This document shows, one piece after another, positions 11,536-21,655 of a DNA stretch of 53,083 nucleotides. The notes beneath the pieces were generated by a model. The model had not been told where the DNA came from. It saw nothing but the letters and a program-made list of their open reading frames with translations, and did not search any database. Positions within the stretch are counted from its first letter, which is position 1, and the number at the start of each line of letters is the position of its first letter. Location: contig MNCI01002997.1 in assembly GCA_015680685.1 (NCBI GenBank), positions 1 to 53,083 on the forward strand. Direction: 5' to 3'. The stretch is from Gnetum montanum (taxonomy: Eukaryota > Streptophyta > Gnetopsida > Gnetales > Gnetaceae). A program made the translations under genes and the position numbers.

Positions 11536-11809
11536 TGTTACCCTTGTTGTTATTTTCCACGAGGATTCTTTTGCAATCACCACACTGTGGGTTCTTTGGA
11601 AGCACCAGAATTCACTAGTCTTCCGTGGGCAACAACGATGGTTGTCCAAGTGGCTTGTTTATTGTGGGCAAAGGCTATGAAGGTCATGGAGCAACAGCTT
11701 CTCTTTGAACCCTCATGGATGAAGTTCTCAGGGAAGCACGAGTTATGGGCATTGGTGGAATGGTTGGGCTAGGCGGACATGCTCAAACACATGAAGGAGA
11801 GTCAAGCCT

Positions 11810-12720
11810 ATCCACAAAGCAATTCTATGATAATTGGGAAGGAAATGAAACATACTATTGGGGCAAAAAGATCAAGGTGTCGATGCAAGCCTTGGCAACC
11901 GCGTTGAGGACAAACGCAGAAGGGGAGGTTGTTGTGCCAGTCGCTCAAGCACAAACAAATGCAACAGAATTTTTCCCTGGAACAAGACCCAAGACTACCA
12001 GCAAACATATCCGAAAATTTGGGCTACAAGGCATCTGGCAAGAAGCAATGGTTTTAGTGGAAAGGCATTTCATGCAGACAAGATACCCCCACAAGCTTGT
12101 GGGTGTCCATTTCACATTTTTAAAGCATATGCAACACAGCACCCCCATCAACTTGCCTTAGTTTTTCTGGGAGTCCCTCGGAGGAGGTAGCCTAGACAAA
12201 GGGTGATTCTTGCACTATGGTAGGTGGGTGTGTCGATCACGCCACTGGCAACAACAATAGTTTATCAACGAAGGTGGGGTCGAGAACAAGGAGCCAAGAT
12301 ATTGACACTGGGAAGTGGCAACACTACTTCACATAGGGATGAGGGGCCGAATCAACCTACTAACAGGGAGCGAGAGCTCCAGCAAACAGCTGGCAACCGA
12401 ATGCTTTTGGAGGGAGTGTCGCCTTGCTGCTAAGCAGGCACACTTAGTGGAACAGGAACAATGGCAATTGCAATGGGAGAATCTGCGGAAAGAGGCTCAA
12501 CGGGAGGCAACTTCCATGTAGATTAAGGACCTACAATGGATGGAAGAGTTTATTGCTAAACACCAAAAGGAGCTGGCATAGCTCATAGAAGAGAATAATC
12601 AAAGGTTGGCACTCGAGACCAACACCACGATCACAGACTGCAGCAGATACGATGCCTTCAACAACTTCGGTCGAGGCTGAGAGCAAGGGATCAGCATCTA
12701 GGATGCACAAGACTACGAGG
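11810..12720 (+). pseudogene. L1 copy 1 C-terminal extension (unrecognised)
   Basis: Coding-like sequence continues past zf-RVT. A first block (about 11870-12260, two frames) reads KVSMQALATAL, ATEFFPG, HIRKFGLQGIWQEA, YPHKLVGVHFTFLKHM, NLPQFFWESL, VILALW and TTIVYQR. The other L1 copy (15.99-16.88 kb, minus strand) has the same order with conservative changes. A second block (about 12395-12610) is Gln/Glu-rich and coiled-coil-like (QAHLVEQEQWQLQWENLRKE). I cannot name a family for the first block. It could be part of ORF2 or a third ORF. Confidence 0.6.
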
Positions 12721-13048
12721 CTAAGCAAGTTGGGCCAACACGTGAACATCTAATAGTCGCGCAACCTGGTTGAGGGGGGTTGGGGTTTCTTTAAGTGTCT
12801 TCCTTGCTATTCTTCTCTGTTTTCTCTTAGTTTTGCCTGCCCGCTTAGGCTGGGTTCTAGGGGTGCAAGGCTTGAAAGGGAGGAGGGTTTCTAGCACGGG
12901 TTCTTGGCAAGGAACACGATGCAAGAAGGATTTTGAATTTAGCAGTTTGTTTTGTTTTGGGGGCATGGGGTCACTAACCCATGCTATACATTTGTACAAC
13001 TTTTTTTTGCATTAATACAATTAGACATTTTTCCAAAAAAAAAAAAAA
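12721..13048 (+). other. L1 copy 1 3' UTR and poly-A tail
   Basis: T/G-rich non-coding tail (TTTCTTTAAGTGTCTTCC ...) ending in CATTAATACAATTAGACATT, then 14 A's. An AATACA or ATTAATA segment about 20 bp before the tail could serve as a weak poly-A signal. Confidence 0.65.
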
Positions 13049-13620
13049 TTAATGTCAATCCTAAGTTACTCAATGTCATTCAAAAATTATACAAAGAAAT
13101 AAGTTTTAAAAAGTTTAAGAAACTACAAAATTTTATTGATTTTACAACAATATAGGAGTAAAGCAAGGCTATTCCCTTGCACAAACATTGTTTAGAATTT
13201 TTTTTCTAAGCTAGAAGAGTGGATTAAACAGGGGCTCGTAAATTAGGCTATTAAAGTGGATGAATCATGGATACAACTTTTAATCTTTGCATATGATGTA
13301 ATGCTAGTTGCAAATGAAGAAACAAGGTTAGAATCAATGTTGCACCAACTATAAAAACAATGTGAGTATAAACAAATGAAAATGAATGTTAACAAAAAAT
13401 AAAGTATTAATTTGTGAAACCAATAAAAAAAGATTATAAATTCTAACTAAATAATATACAATTTGAAGTCATGGATATATATAGATATTTGGAGCTACAC
13501 TATTCTCAAAGTTATAAGTGGAAGTATTGTATATCGCAACAAAACAAGAAGTGCCAAGACTTTGACAATATTAAATATATTAATTTAGACAACATATGGA
13601 TTTTGTTTCCAAACAAACAA
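13049..13620 (+). pseudogene. LINE A, 3' part (RT palm and beyond)
   Basis: Continuation of the LINE interrupted at 7074. Frames read NVNPKLLNVIQKLYKE, GVKQGYSLAQTLF (13155-13190; family form GVKQGCPLSPTLF), LEEWIKQG, then LLIFAYDVMLVA (about 13280-13310). The last aligns with the catalytic F/Y-A-D-D box but reads A-Y-D, so one catalytic Asp is lost. YLGATLFSK-like residues follow near 13480. Old and inactive. Confidence 0.7.
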
Positions 13621-14510
13621 ATTTTGAAGTGAGGGATCTATTTTCAAAGGCTTTTTAACAAAGAATTCCTAGATATAATGTTGACGATACTAAATCAAAC
13701 ATAGGAATGACCAATTATATATATGCCTTGGAAGTAAAGAAAGCCCTTATAAAGATGAAAAATGGTAAAGCAACAAGACCAAATAGTATTCCTCTAGAGG
13801 TATAAAGTCCATAGGATACACAGGAATAACTTGGTTGACAACTTTATTCAACAAGATCTGTGAGGAGCAAAACTAGCTAATTATTAAAAAAGAAACACTA
13901 TAATACCCATCTACAAAAACAAGGAATACATTCAAAATTGTGAGAACTATAGAGGCATCAAGCTTATGAGTCACACAATGAAGTTATGGGAAAGAGTTAT
14001 AGAACAATATTTAAGGCAAAAATCAACTATGTCTGAAAATCAATTTGGCTTTATTCCTGGAAGATCAACTATAAAAACTACACCTATTAGAAGAGGTCGC
14101 TTTATTAAAGCTAAAGGAAAACAACAAAGAAGTAGACTTAAACATAATTTATTTGCAAGCATTAAAAGGATATTCAAGATTTGCGTGTTAACATTTACTT
14201 GGCTCTTAATAGAATCAAATGGCAAAAAAGAATTCATATAGCTGACTTTATGTGGTTAGGTTAATGTTAAGATAGTTGATAGAGAAATTTAGATGTACAA
14301 AGAAGAATTTGCATATGATTTTCACTGATATGGAGAAAACAAATAATAAAGTTCCATGGGAGATTATTTGGTGATTGTTAAAGAGGAAGGATATTCCTAT
14401 TGGATACATAAAGGCTACTCAAGACATGCATGATAGAAGCCAATATTTTGTCATTAAAAGTTGAGGCAATACATCAATTCTTAGCAATTTATCTAAATAG
14501 TAAATATAGA
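13621..14510 (+). pseudogene. RTE-type LINE fragment (LINE B)
   Basis: A different LINE clade begins around 13620. Segments are YFQRLFNKEFLD, EVKKALIKMKNGKATRPNSI (about 13735-13790), ENYRGIKLMSHTMKLWERVI (13940-13995) and MSENQFGFIPGRST (about 14030-14070). After a foreign-looking stretch of about 200 bp (14090-14300) come DMEK, VPW and IPIGYIKATQDMHDRS (14330-14450). These are RT motifs of plant RTE/BovB-type LINEs. The RT palm with its catalytic Asp pair is absent, so this is a 3'-truncated or eroded piece. Confidence 0.75.
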
Positions 14511-14683
14511 AATAAGATCTCAAATGAGATCATTTGAAAATCTTAGCAATAAGGATGATATCACAAAAAAATTGTGGCTATAATATTAGAGTTTTGAAAA
14601 TTCAAATGCAATAATGAACTTAGAAGAAGCTCAAAAATTGTTAAAGCAAAGCAATGTATTTACATACAACTATTCTTATATCC

Positions 14684-14972
14684 ATGTGAACACTAATTAG
14701 CAAGGTAAGAATAGGATCACATTAATTTTGGGTTGAAAGTAGAGTATGGAATAATATATAATATAAAGATAGAATATATCAATTATGTCTATTGTAAGTG
14801 GTAGAAGATGAAACTAGATAGAATATATCAATTATGTCTATTGCATGTGAACACTAATTAGTAGAGTAAGAATAGGATTACATTAATTTTGGGTTGAAAG
14901 TAGAGTATGGAATAATATACAACATAAAGCTAGCATATATCAATTATGTCTATTGCAAGTGGTAGAAGATGA
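14684..14972. repeat. Tandem duplication, period about 161 bp
   Basis: The segment beginning GTGAACACTAATTAG at 14686 and ending GTGGTAGAAGATGA near 14811 recurs at 14847-14972 with few changes. The roughly 35 bp between them repeats the unit's end (ATATATCAATTATGTCTATTG), so the array is about 2.2 units. No coding content. Confidence 0.85.
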
Positions 14973-15164
14973 GCAAAGTATATTATTAGAATATTGCAAA
15001 ATGGATTTCTTAACAAAAATGGAAAATATCAAATCAAACTTTGTATGAGTCATCGAATCTACCAATGCTAGTTTGGTCATTATACAAAAGAAGTGTTCAA
15101 ACTGCATGAATATTAGATGCATTTAGTGTATTCAAGTTTTATTGTTACTAACATATTTTGTATA
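14973..15164. other. AT-rich DNA, nothing recognised
   Basis: No gene, repeat partner or RNA motif could be identified between the tandem duplication and the SINE-like repeat. Confidence 0.4.
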
Positions 15165-15345
15165 AAGGGGTCATCATTTGGAATAATAGTACAATACTTG
15201 TTTTTGAGGCAGTAAAACCTAGGTTCAAGCTTAGGCACAGCTACTCAAAAAGAGATTAGGTTTTTGCTCATCTATTGGCCTTCTCAAGATCCCGCTTAAC
15301 AAGATGAGCATTGGACCTCTAAGAGATGTCCCTACACATGTTGTA
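15165..15345 (+). mobile_element. Dispersed SINE-like repeat, copy 1
   Basis: This segment matches 24415-24570 along its length: GTACAATACTTGTTTTTGAG, CTAGGTTCAAGCTTAGG, CTCAAAAAGAG and AAGATGAGCATT. The first 70 bases resemble a tRNA-derived head, with GGTTCAAGCTT at the position of an RNA polymerase III B box. The A box is weak. A tRNA-derived SINE is the best reading, but an unrelated dispersed repeat is possible. Confidence 0.45.
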
Positions 15346-15917
15346 TAAACTAATTTATCTTAACAAGTCCTTTGGGTCTATACAGATTACTTCAGTTCAA
15401 TTCATAATAGAGATACAAATCAAAAAGTGCATCCATTGAAAAAGACATTACTAACAAAAGCTACAAATTCAACACCAATATGTTGTTGCTGAGATATACA
15501 AGCATTATGGAAAAGATTATTGATCGGATGTAGTCCAATAGAATCATAGGATCTTTGACATAATTTTAAAAAACAATTTCAGTTTTCACAATTGACATCA
15601 TAAGTTTTCACTTTTCAGTTGCAAATTGTTTTTTATGAGCTTATTCCTTGCTTTGAGAAAAGAAGTGGCAAACTTTAAAAGGAAAACCTATAAGCATAGC
15701 ATCCTAACTTTTAGAAAATATGCTGCACAAAGGATAAGCCCATGTTGTATTCTTCTTCTTCTTCTTCTTTGCCGTTTAATGCACACACGCCATCACAATA
15801 GCAATGCCACCAATCCCCAGATCTTGGAAGACCAGGAGTTCAAACAAGTTTTACAACCAAAGACAGTATGCCCTCAAAAACAGAGGGTTTAGTATTCATT
15901 CTCACAGTTCCTCTCCG
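15346..15917. other. AT-rich DNA with short (TTC)n, no gene
   Basis: No gene was recognised. A short TTC microsatellite lies at about 15749-15769. If the DCC1 gene is intact, this DNA is part of its last intron, because no terminal DCC1 exon was found to the right of it. Confidence 0.4.
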
Positions 15918-15948
15918 CCCCCCCCCCCCCCCCCCCCCCCCCCCCCCN
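15918..15948. repeat. Poly-C run (30 C) ending in N
   Basis: Thirty cytosines are followed by an N, directly where the minus-strand L1 should show its 3' end and poly-A tail (poly-T on this strand). A long homopolymer with an ambiguous base suggests failed sequencing or a collapsed gap, so sequence may be missing here. Confidence 0.7.
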
Positions 15949-15989
15949 TATTTGCTGTATTTTTGCCCCCTCCCCCGACGCCCTGAAAG

Positions 15990-16880
15990 GCCGTACACCA
16001 CTCTCTCTCGAATTCAAGGCCCAATTTGTCAACCGGTGCAATCCCCCAACCTCAGCCCCCACCAATGTCCCCAACGCAGCTGTAGTTGTCATCAACTATT
16101 GTGCCATGGCCCCCTACCCAATCATGAGAAGTTGGGCCAGGCCCTGACAATGTTCCATGAGAACATCCTCTATCCATTGGATGTCCCCCCAACTATGCCT
16201 TGTTTGCCTCTCGCCTAGCCTGTTGTTGCATCTCCTCCCACCTACGTTGGCATCTCGTGCCCTCCTCCAACCTCGCCTACTCAACTACAATGTGATAGGC
16301 CTCCATTAGTGTTCTGCCACGAGAACACCCACAAGCAAGCTGCATTGGCACTACAGCAAAAGACAAACCAAAGGCGTCGATGTCATCAAATAATGACTTC
16401 TATCGATCCAACTGCACTGCTCAAGCCGCCTACCCAAAACCCCTACACCTTTGATAAACAATAGTTGTTGTCGGGTAGGCAATGGGGGTACCATTGCACC
16501 ATAATGCAAGAATAACCTTGGGGTGCCGCCCCGGCCACTGCCTATTCAACGATTCCCAGAAGAACTGGGGCAAGTTCACACGGGAGCCTTGTCTAAGGTA
16601 CTTCAAGAAAGTGAAATGCACCCCCATCAATTTGTGGGGGTACCCAAACTGAACAAAGTACCTTTCAACCATCAAAGCCATGTTTTTTCCAAACACCTTG
16701 TAACCTAGAACGCCGAATGTGCCTACTAGCCATCATGCAAACCGGCCTAGGAAAGAACTTCGTGGCATCCATCTGTGCCCTTGCCACTGGGGCCATGATT
16801 TCCCCTGCCACCTCCACCCCCAATGCCTTCGCAAGCACCTACATGGAGACTTCAATCCTTCTACCCTAGAACTGCATAGT
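15990..16880 (-). pseudogene. L1 copy 2 C-terminal extension (unrecognised)
   Basis: Downstream of zf-RVT the frames read KVSM*VLAKALGVEVAGEIM, ATKFFPRP, SRHIRRSRLQGVW (about 16860-16690), YPHKLMGVHFTFLKYLRQG, VNLPQFFWESL, VILALWCNGTPIA and TTTIVYQR (about 16640-16450). Apart from single substitutions these are the motifs of the copy 1 extension in the same order. After about 16330 a basic, Glu/Gln-rich stretch (EEGTRCQRRWEEMQQQARRE) corresponds to the coil-like tail of copy 1. Function unknown. Confidence 0.6.
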
Positions 16881-17194
16881 CTCTCCCTTCCAATTATCGT
16901 AAAACTATTGTGTGGCCAAATTGGGTTCTCCCTCTAACCATTTGAACATTTCTACCCATCCCATGCATTCCACCAACACCCATAATTTAGGCATGTTGGC
17001 AAAATCCATCCACAACGATTCAAAGAACAACCCTTGCTCCATGGCCATCGTTGCCTCCTACCATAGCAAGCATGCCTCCTTGACCACCGCAAGTGTTGTA
17101 TGGAGCTGTTGCCCCCAAAAAACCAACAAGTTCTGCTTCTTCCAGATGATCCATAGTGTGGCAAGTCTTGTCGAGTCCCCGTGGATCCCTGTAA

Positions 17195-17310
17195 CCTGTG
17201 CAAACTAATCTATTCACCACACAGCTTGTGAAAATTGGCACTCATCCATAAAATGATTAAGCGTTTCTAGAGCCGTGTGGTAACGTGGACAGCTGTCCTC
17301 AATTTGTAAC
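17195..17310 (-). pseudogene. L1 copy 2 RT zinc-binding motif
   Basis: One minus-strand frame reads LQIEDSCPRYHTALETLNHF, then MDECQFSQAVW. It matches the zf-RVT motif CPxC ... E-T-x-x-HxxxxC, with the second Cys replaced by Tyr. It lies downstream of the RT as in copy 1. Confidence 0.65.
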
Positions 17311-17599
17311 CCCTGCCTCCCGTAACATGGCCTTCACAGGTAGCACCCGATGCATGATAAGCCACCCAAACACCTTATTTTCTCCAGGAGACGACCTTTC
17401 TAGAGGGCCACCCAACCCTTCACCAACAAATAAAAGGATTTTATCATTTCCTTTGATTGTTGTCCCAGCAAGCCCATCGATTAGATTGTGGCCACAAATC
17501 GGCACAAATTTTTCCAGAGATGAGAGCTGGCCAACAAGGACTCCCATCTATAGTATTTTCATGTTAAAATCTACACCCATGATGCCCCTCCAACCGCAG

Positions 17600-19075
17600 T
17601 TGCCATGAACCTATTCAGCAATCGATTCAAGCCCAAAGCAACCTCATCCTCAAATCTCAATAGCCCAATACCCCCTACCAGCTTGGGTCTTGCCATTACT
17701 GGCCATGAGACCAAATGCTTATTTTGGCCCCTTTTTCCGCTAGACCAGACAAAATATCTTACTATTCTATCTATTTTCTACATAATACTAACTAGCGGAG
17801 TAGCCATAGAAGCGGAAAAACGAACAACAGCCATCAAGACCATTGTTGCCAGTATCATCTTGCCCTTTCGGGACAAGAATCAACCTATCCATAGAGCAAT
17901 CTTGTTTTGTACATGTTCCACCAATCCTTTCCAAGCCTGTTGCCTATTCTAGTCAAAAATAGGCATACCAAGGTAAGTATCCTAGGCATTTCCTGGCAGA
18001 ATACCCAACTTCTGTGTGAGCTTGGCCCTCACCGCCCCATCTATGTGAATATAATAGACAGCCAATTTGCCCTTGTTCACCTCCAAACCAACTTCGCGCT
18101 ACATCCATGTCATCACTCGTAATAGTGCCTCAGCCTGTGGCACCACAACTCAAGAAAAAACCATAGTATCATCTACATAATGTGCTACTAAACTGTTCAC
18201 CCCAACAACCTAAAGTCCTTGAACCCCTTCCTCGTTGCAATAACTTTGGAACAGGCCCATAACAATACTGAAAAGGAGCGGAGATAATCGATCCCCTTGC
18301 CTTAAGCTACACCCTATGCCCGTGAACCCACATAGCCTACCACCGATGTCCAAAGAGTATCGTCCACTGCATTGTATCTAAATACATAAGTTGACAAACT
18401 TGGTATTAAAACCTTTCTCCACCATCACTCTTCATAGCACCGCCCAACTGACCGTGTCATAAGCCTTAGTGATGTCAAGTTTGGTACACATTCCAGGAAA
18501 TCTAGCCACCCAAACCAAATGCAGAATCTCTTGTAATAGCAACAACTAGGCCTGTAAGAAACGTCACTTAATAAACCCAACTTGATGTTCCCCAACCAAC
18601 TTCCCCATAAGTGGTGCAAGATGCCCAACCAGCATCTTGGAGAAGACCCGCATTAACGTGTTGCAAACCCCAATAGGCCAAAAATGTCCTAGGGCAGAGG
18701 GATTGGGGACTTTGGGTAAAAGCACCACCCGTGAACAATTTATTTCTCCCCTAACCTATTGCCATCTAAGCATACTATTATATGCATCTAGCAAATTGGG
18801 CCCCATGGGATCCTCATATTCCTTGAAGAATTCGATTGGCCATCCATCAGGCCCCAGAGCCCTGTTGGCTTGCATGGATTTCAAAGCCCACAACAGTTCC
18901 TCCCACGAGAAAAGGCATAACAACTGTGCATTGTTTGCTTGTGTAAGGACCCATGGTATGTGTAGAGAGATGGGATCTATGGCCTACCACTGCCAGATAT
19001 TCCCCCAAAACTCCAACCCCCTCGTGCTACTGTGTGGGCCTTCACCACCCATGCTCTCAATGATGCCCTAGAGCT
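17600..19075 (-). pseudogene. L1 copy 2 reverse transcriptase
   Basis: The best preserved RT in the window. Segments in order: MQANRALGPDGWPIEFFKEY (about 18880-18820), VRGEINCSRVVLLPKVPNPS, IGVCNTLMRVFSKMLVGHLA, KLDITKAYDTVSWAVL (about 18480-18430), CSLRQGDRLSPLLFSIVMGL and HYVDDTMVFS with the catalytic YVDD at 18179-18168. DTYLGMPIFD (about 17985-17955) and WIGWFLSRKGKMILATMVLM follow. Only a handful of stops occur, mostly TAG. Motif order matches plant L1 ORF2. Confidence 0.88.
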
Positions 19076-19259
19076 TGTTCTTTTGTGCCTGATTCTGTCT
19101 TGTCATGGCAAAGAAAAACCTAGTGTTCTTGTTCCCTTTCCTTATCCAGGTCACCCTTGAGCGCTGTCTCCAATAACTCTCCTGTTCCCTGTCCAGGTCT
19201 TGTAACTCCCGCAAAAGTTCCTACTCATTAGTATCCCAAGCCTCCCCCATTTCCTTCAA

Positions 19260-20171
19260 TTGTTGGATTGCCCTCAATTCCTCCTGCACTTGCTGTCGAT
19301 ATCCCTTAAAGCTATATCTGTCCTCCATTTTTTTGGCCTTAATAGTGTGTTTAAGAGCTCTCAAACCCCCACTGAGGAACTGCTAGGGCTCCTACGTCCC
19401 ATTATAGCCTTGCCAAATATCCACCACCATGGGCCTGAGCCAAGCCTTAGTCGACCAAGCCTGCTTGAATCGGAACAACCGAGGCCCCCACCTCCCCTGC
19501 AATTGAATATGACACAAAATAGATCAATGGTCTGAGGCTTGTGGCTCCTACCCCTCCGCCATGATTTGGAAATACAACATTAAGCCCTCACAAAACCAAA
19601 TATGGTCAATTCAAGACTATACACGATCTAGACCCCTCCAGTGGTTACTCCAAGTAAAATTATAGCCCAGGATCTCCAGGTTGATCATTTTATATTGCCA
19701 TAGAAATTCAATACATGCCTCAAGCCCCAAAGGATCAGTGCACTCATTACTAGATTTTTCCTAGCAGTAAAGTTGCCGATTAAAATCCCCCATTACCATC
19801 CAGCAGACCGTATTAGGGATATGCCTGGCCACCCGTCAGAGTTCTTGAACCCTTGCCTCCCAATTTTATGCCCCATAATAATTTGTAAGCCAAATATTCC
19901 TTTGCTGCATATAAACCATCTAACTCCAATCCAACATACCCTCCAAATTAACCAAAACTTTAGCTAAGATAGCCAACCCCCCTGTGCAGCCCCTATTGGG
20001 CACAATGTGGGCAGTCCAACCCTTCCAATTCAACAGTTGCCATTCAGCCATTTGAACCTTTGTTTCTTGCAAACACACCACTTCACAACCGACCTCCCTC
20101 ACCATCCTTCGTAGGGTATTTCTTTTGTACGAGGTACCCTAGCCCCAACAATTCCAAGATAAAATCTTCAT
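19260..20171 (-). pseudogene. L1 copy 2 endonuclease and linker
   Basis: ORF2 starts at ATG 20171 with MKILSWNCWG, then one TAG. CEVVCLQETKVQMAEWQLLN (about 20090-20030) keeps the catalytic-Glu motif LQETK that is mutated in copy 1. VPNRGCTGGLAILAKVLVNL follows. Later motifs are scattered over frames. The product would nick target DNA. The stop after WNCWG and later frameshifts disable it. Confidence 0.75.
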
Positions 20172-20689
20172 GGCGAGGTAGACATCCATCAATGGTATAC
20201 CTCCCACAGCGTGCGCTGTATCCCCAAATCTAGATCCAACTATGTGGATTTCTTGTGCATTGCCACCTTATCTGGGAGCCCAAGCTTGCTCTCCTGTTGA
20301 TGCACTACCTCTCCAACCAAACTCCCTGCCTACCAAAGATTAATGTCCTGCATTTTCAATTTAGAAGAGCCCCTTCCCATAGTGATCCATTCCTCCAATG
20401 AGGGTAGCTCCAACACAACCCCCAATGGCTCGATGGCCTTGTGAATCGACAGTGTACAAGGGAACCCCTGTACCCCCGTAGCTTATGTCCCAACCGGACT
20501 ATCCCCCACCATCCAAAATCCTTCTATTGTCTCCTCCCCTTGAGGCAACTGAGGGATTGGTAACTCTTCCACTAGTTTCTCCTGCTTCAAGTTCTGATTC
20601 CCTCCTCCCACAGTTGTGTGAGGTGGTCGTTGAGGGACCTCAGAAGCCCCTTGCTTCCAAATCCAACCCTTCCGCCCAGCTTTATTCCA

Positions 20690-21655
20690 TCCCTAGGCGA
20701 CCTCCATCAACCCTTGACAACCGTCTGATGCAAGGTGGCTCTTCCCACTATCCTTCCAATTCCCCTCCAACCTCCCCATGGGCAGATTTTCAAACTTCAC
20801 CCGAATCCGTTCTTCCCCTCCTGCAGCATCAAAAGTAATCTCTTCGACCTGTTCTGCCGACTGCATTGACTTCCACATGCAGAACCGTGCGTACCCCATC
20901 CGGTCCATGGATGCAGTAAACACGTCAAATTGGATAAACTCTTCAAAGAGACTCGCCAGAGACTTCAAGATATCGAGTTTCCAATATTCCAATGGTAAGT
21001 CCAGCAAACGGACCCAGACCGATGTGTGGTCGAAGATGCACTGATCCCAATGCGCTCCAAGTCACCAATGTGCCAAGGCCAGGCCACGAGCGTCGTAAAA
21101 CCATGGGCTCACCAACAAAATCCTTTCCCGATCAGCCAAAGTGGGGAAAATAAACAGCAAACAATCATCCACCAGGCTTCGTACCCTAACCGTCTCCAAC
21201 TCCTAGGTGATTTTGGCCCACTTGTGAATGAGTTCCATCCTCAGTCACACACCTACGAAAATAAATTTCCCGAGTAGACTCCTCTAGAGTTCCTGCATAG
21301 TCTTCTCGGGTGACTGCCCAACCTTAATCCTCATCACAGTCCCCTCTCTCTCGCACGCGTCGAAGGCGGGCCTTCCATTTTCTGACCCAGGCAGTAGGAG
21401 CCAAGGGTCCTCTAGCATCACATCCTCGCTTTCCTTGACCTGACATTCCTCGCCACCGCCCTCCCCATGTTCCCTTGGGGTCGCATCCACATTTCCGTTG
21501 ACTCCCCCTTTTTTGAGCATCCGCTCCACCCCTACAACATGATTTGCCGAAGCGCCCGCCGCTACTTCCACCGACACTCCCCTTGCAGTCGCTACTGCTC
21601 CTGCTACACTTGTCACTCCCATTGTCTCCCCACCCGGTTCTTGTCTTCAAGACTC
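20690..21655 (-). pseudogene. L1 copy 2 ORF1 (gag-like)
   Basis: Starts near 21655 with a Gly/Ser/Ala-rich leader, as in copy 1. It continues with EGTVMRIKVGQSPEKTMQEL (about 21345-21284) and LDLPLEYWKLDILKSLASLF, then MDRMGYARFCMWKS and IRVKFENLP (21007-20750). The segments match copy 1 ORF1 one by one. The conserved part corresponds to the DUF4283 region of plant L1 proteins. The zinc-knuckle position is eroded. Frameshifts near 21280 and 21040 break the frame. Confidence 0.75.

Larger units (their letters stand above)
7075..13048 (+). mobile_element. Near full-length L1-type LINE, copy 1
   Basis: A 6-kb non-LTR retrotransposon inserted in LINE A. It ends in 14 adenines (13035-13048). The 7-bp sequence TTAATGT occurs both directly before it (7068-7074) and after the tail (13049-13055), as a target-site duplication; removing one copy restores the host LINE frame. 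Order: ORF1 with DUF4283-like and zinc-knuckle regions, AP endonuclease, RT, RT zinc-binding motif, an unusual C-terminal extension, about 300 bp of 3' UTR and poly-A. It is much more GC-rich than its flanks. Many in-frame stops, mostly TAG, make it dead. Confidence 0.9.
15949..21655 (-). mobile_element. L1-type LINE, copy 2 (3' end lost at poly-C gap)
   Basis: Second member of the L1 family seen at 7-13 kb, in the opposite orientation. The order on the minus strand is ORF1 (from about 21655), endonuclease (from ATG 20171), RT (about 19075-17600), zf-RVT (about 17300-17200), then the same C-terminal extension and a coil-like tail (to about 15990). No poly-A tail or target duplication is visible; the 3' end stops at the poly-C/N site. 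The RT is better preserved than in copy 1. It lies just downstream of DCC1 exon 2 in the same orientation, so it probably sits in a DCC1 intron. Confidence 0.85.

Noticed and set aside
15626-16218. Proline-rich proteins around the poly-C run
   Set aside because: The proline stretches are translations of a 30-base C run with an N, and the rest is antisense to L1 copy 2.
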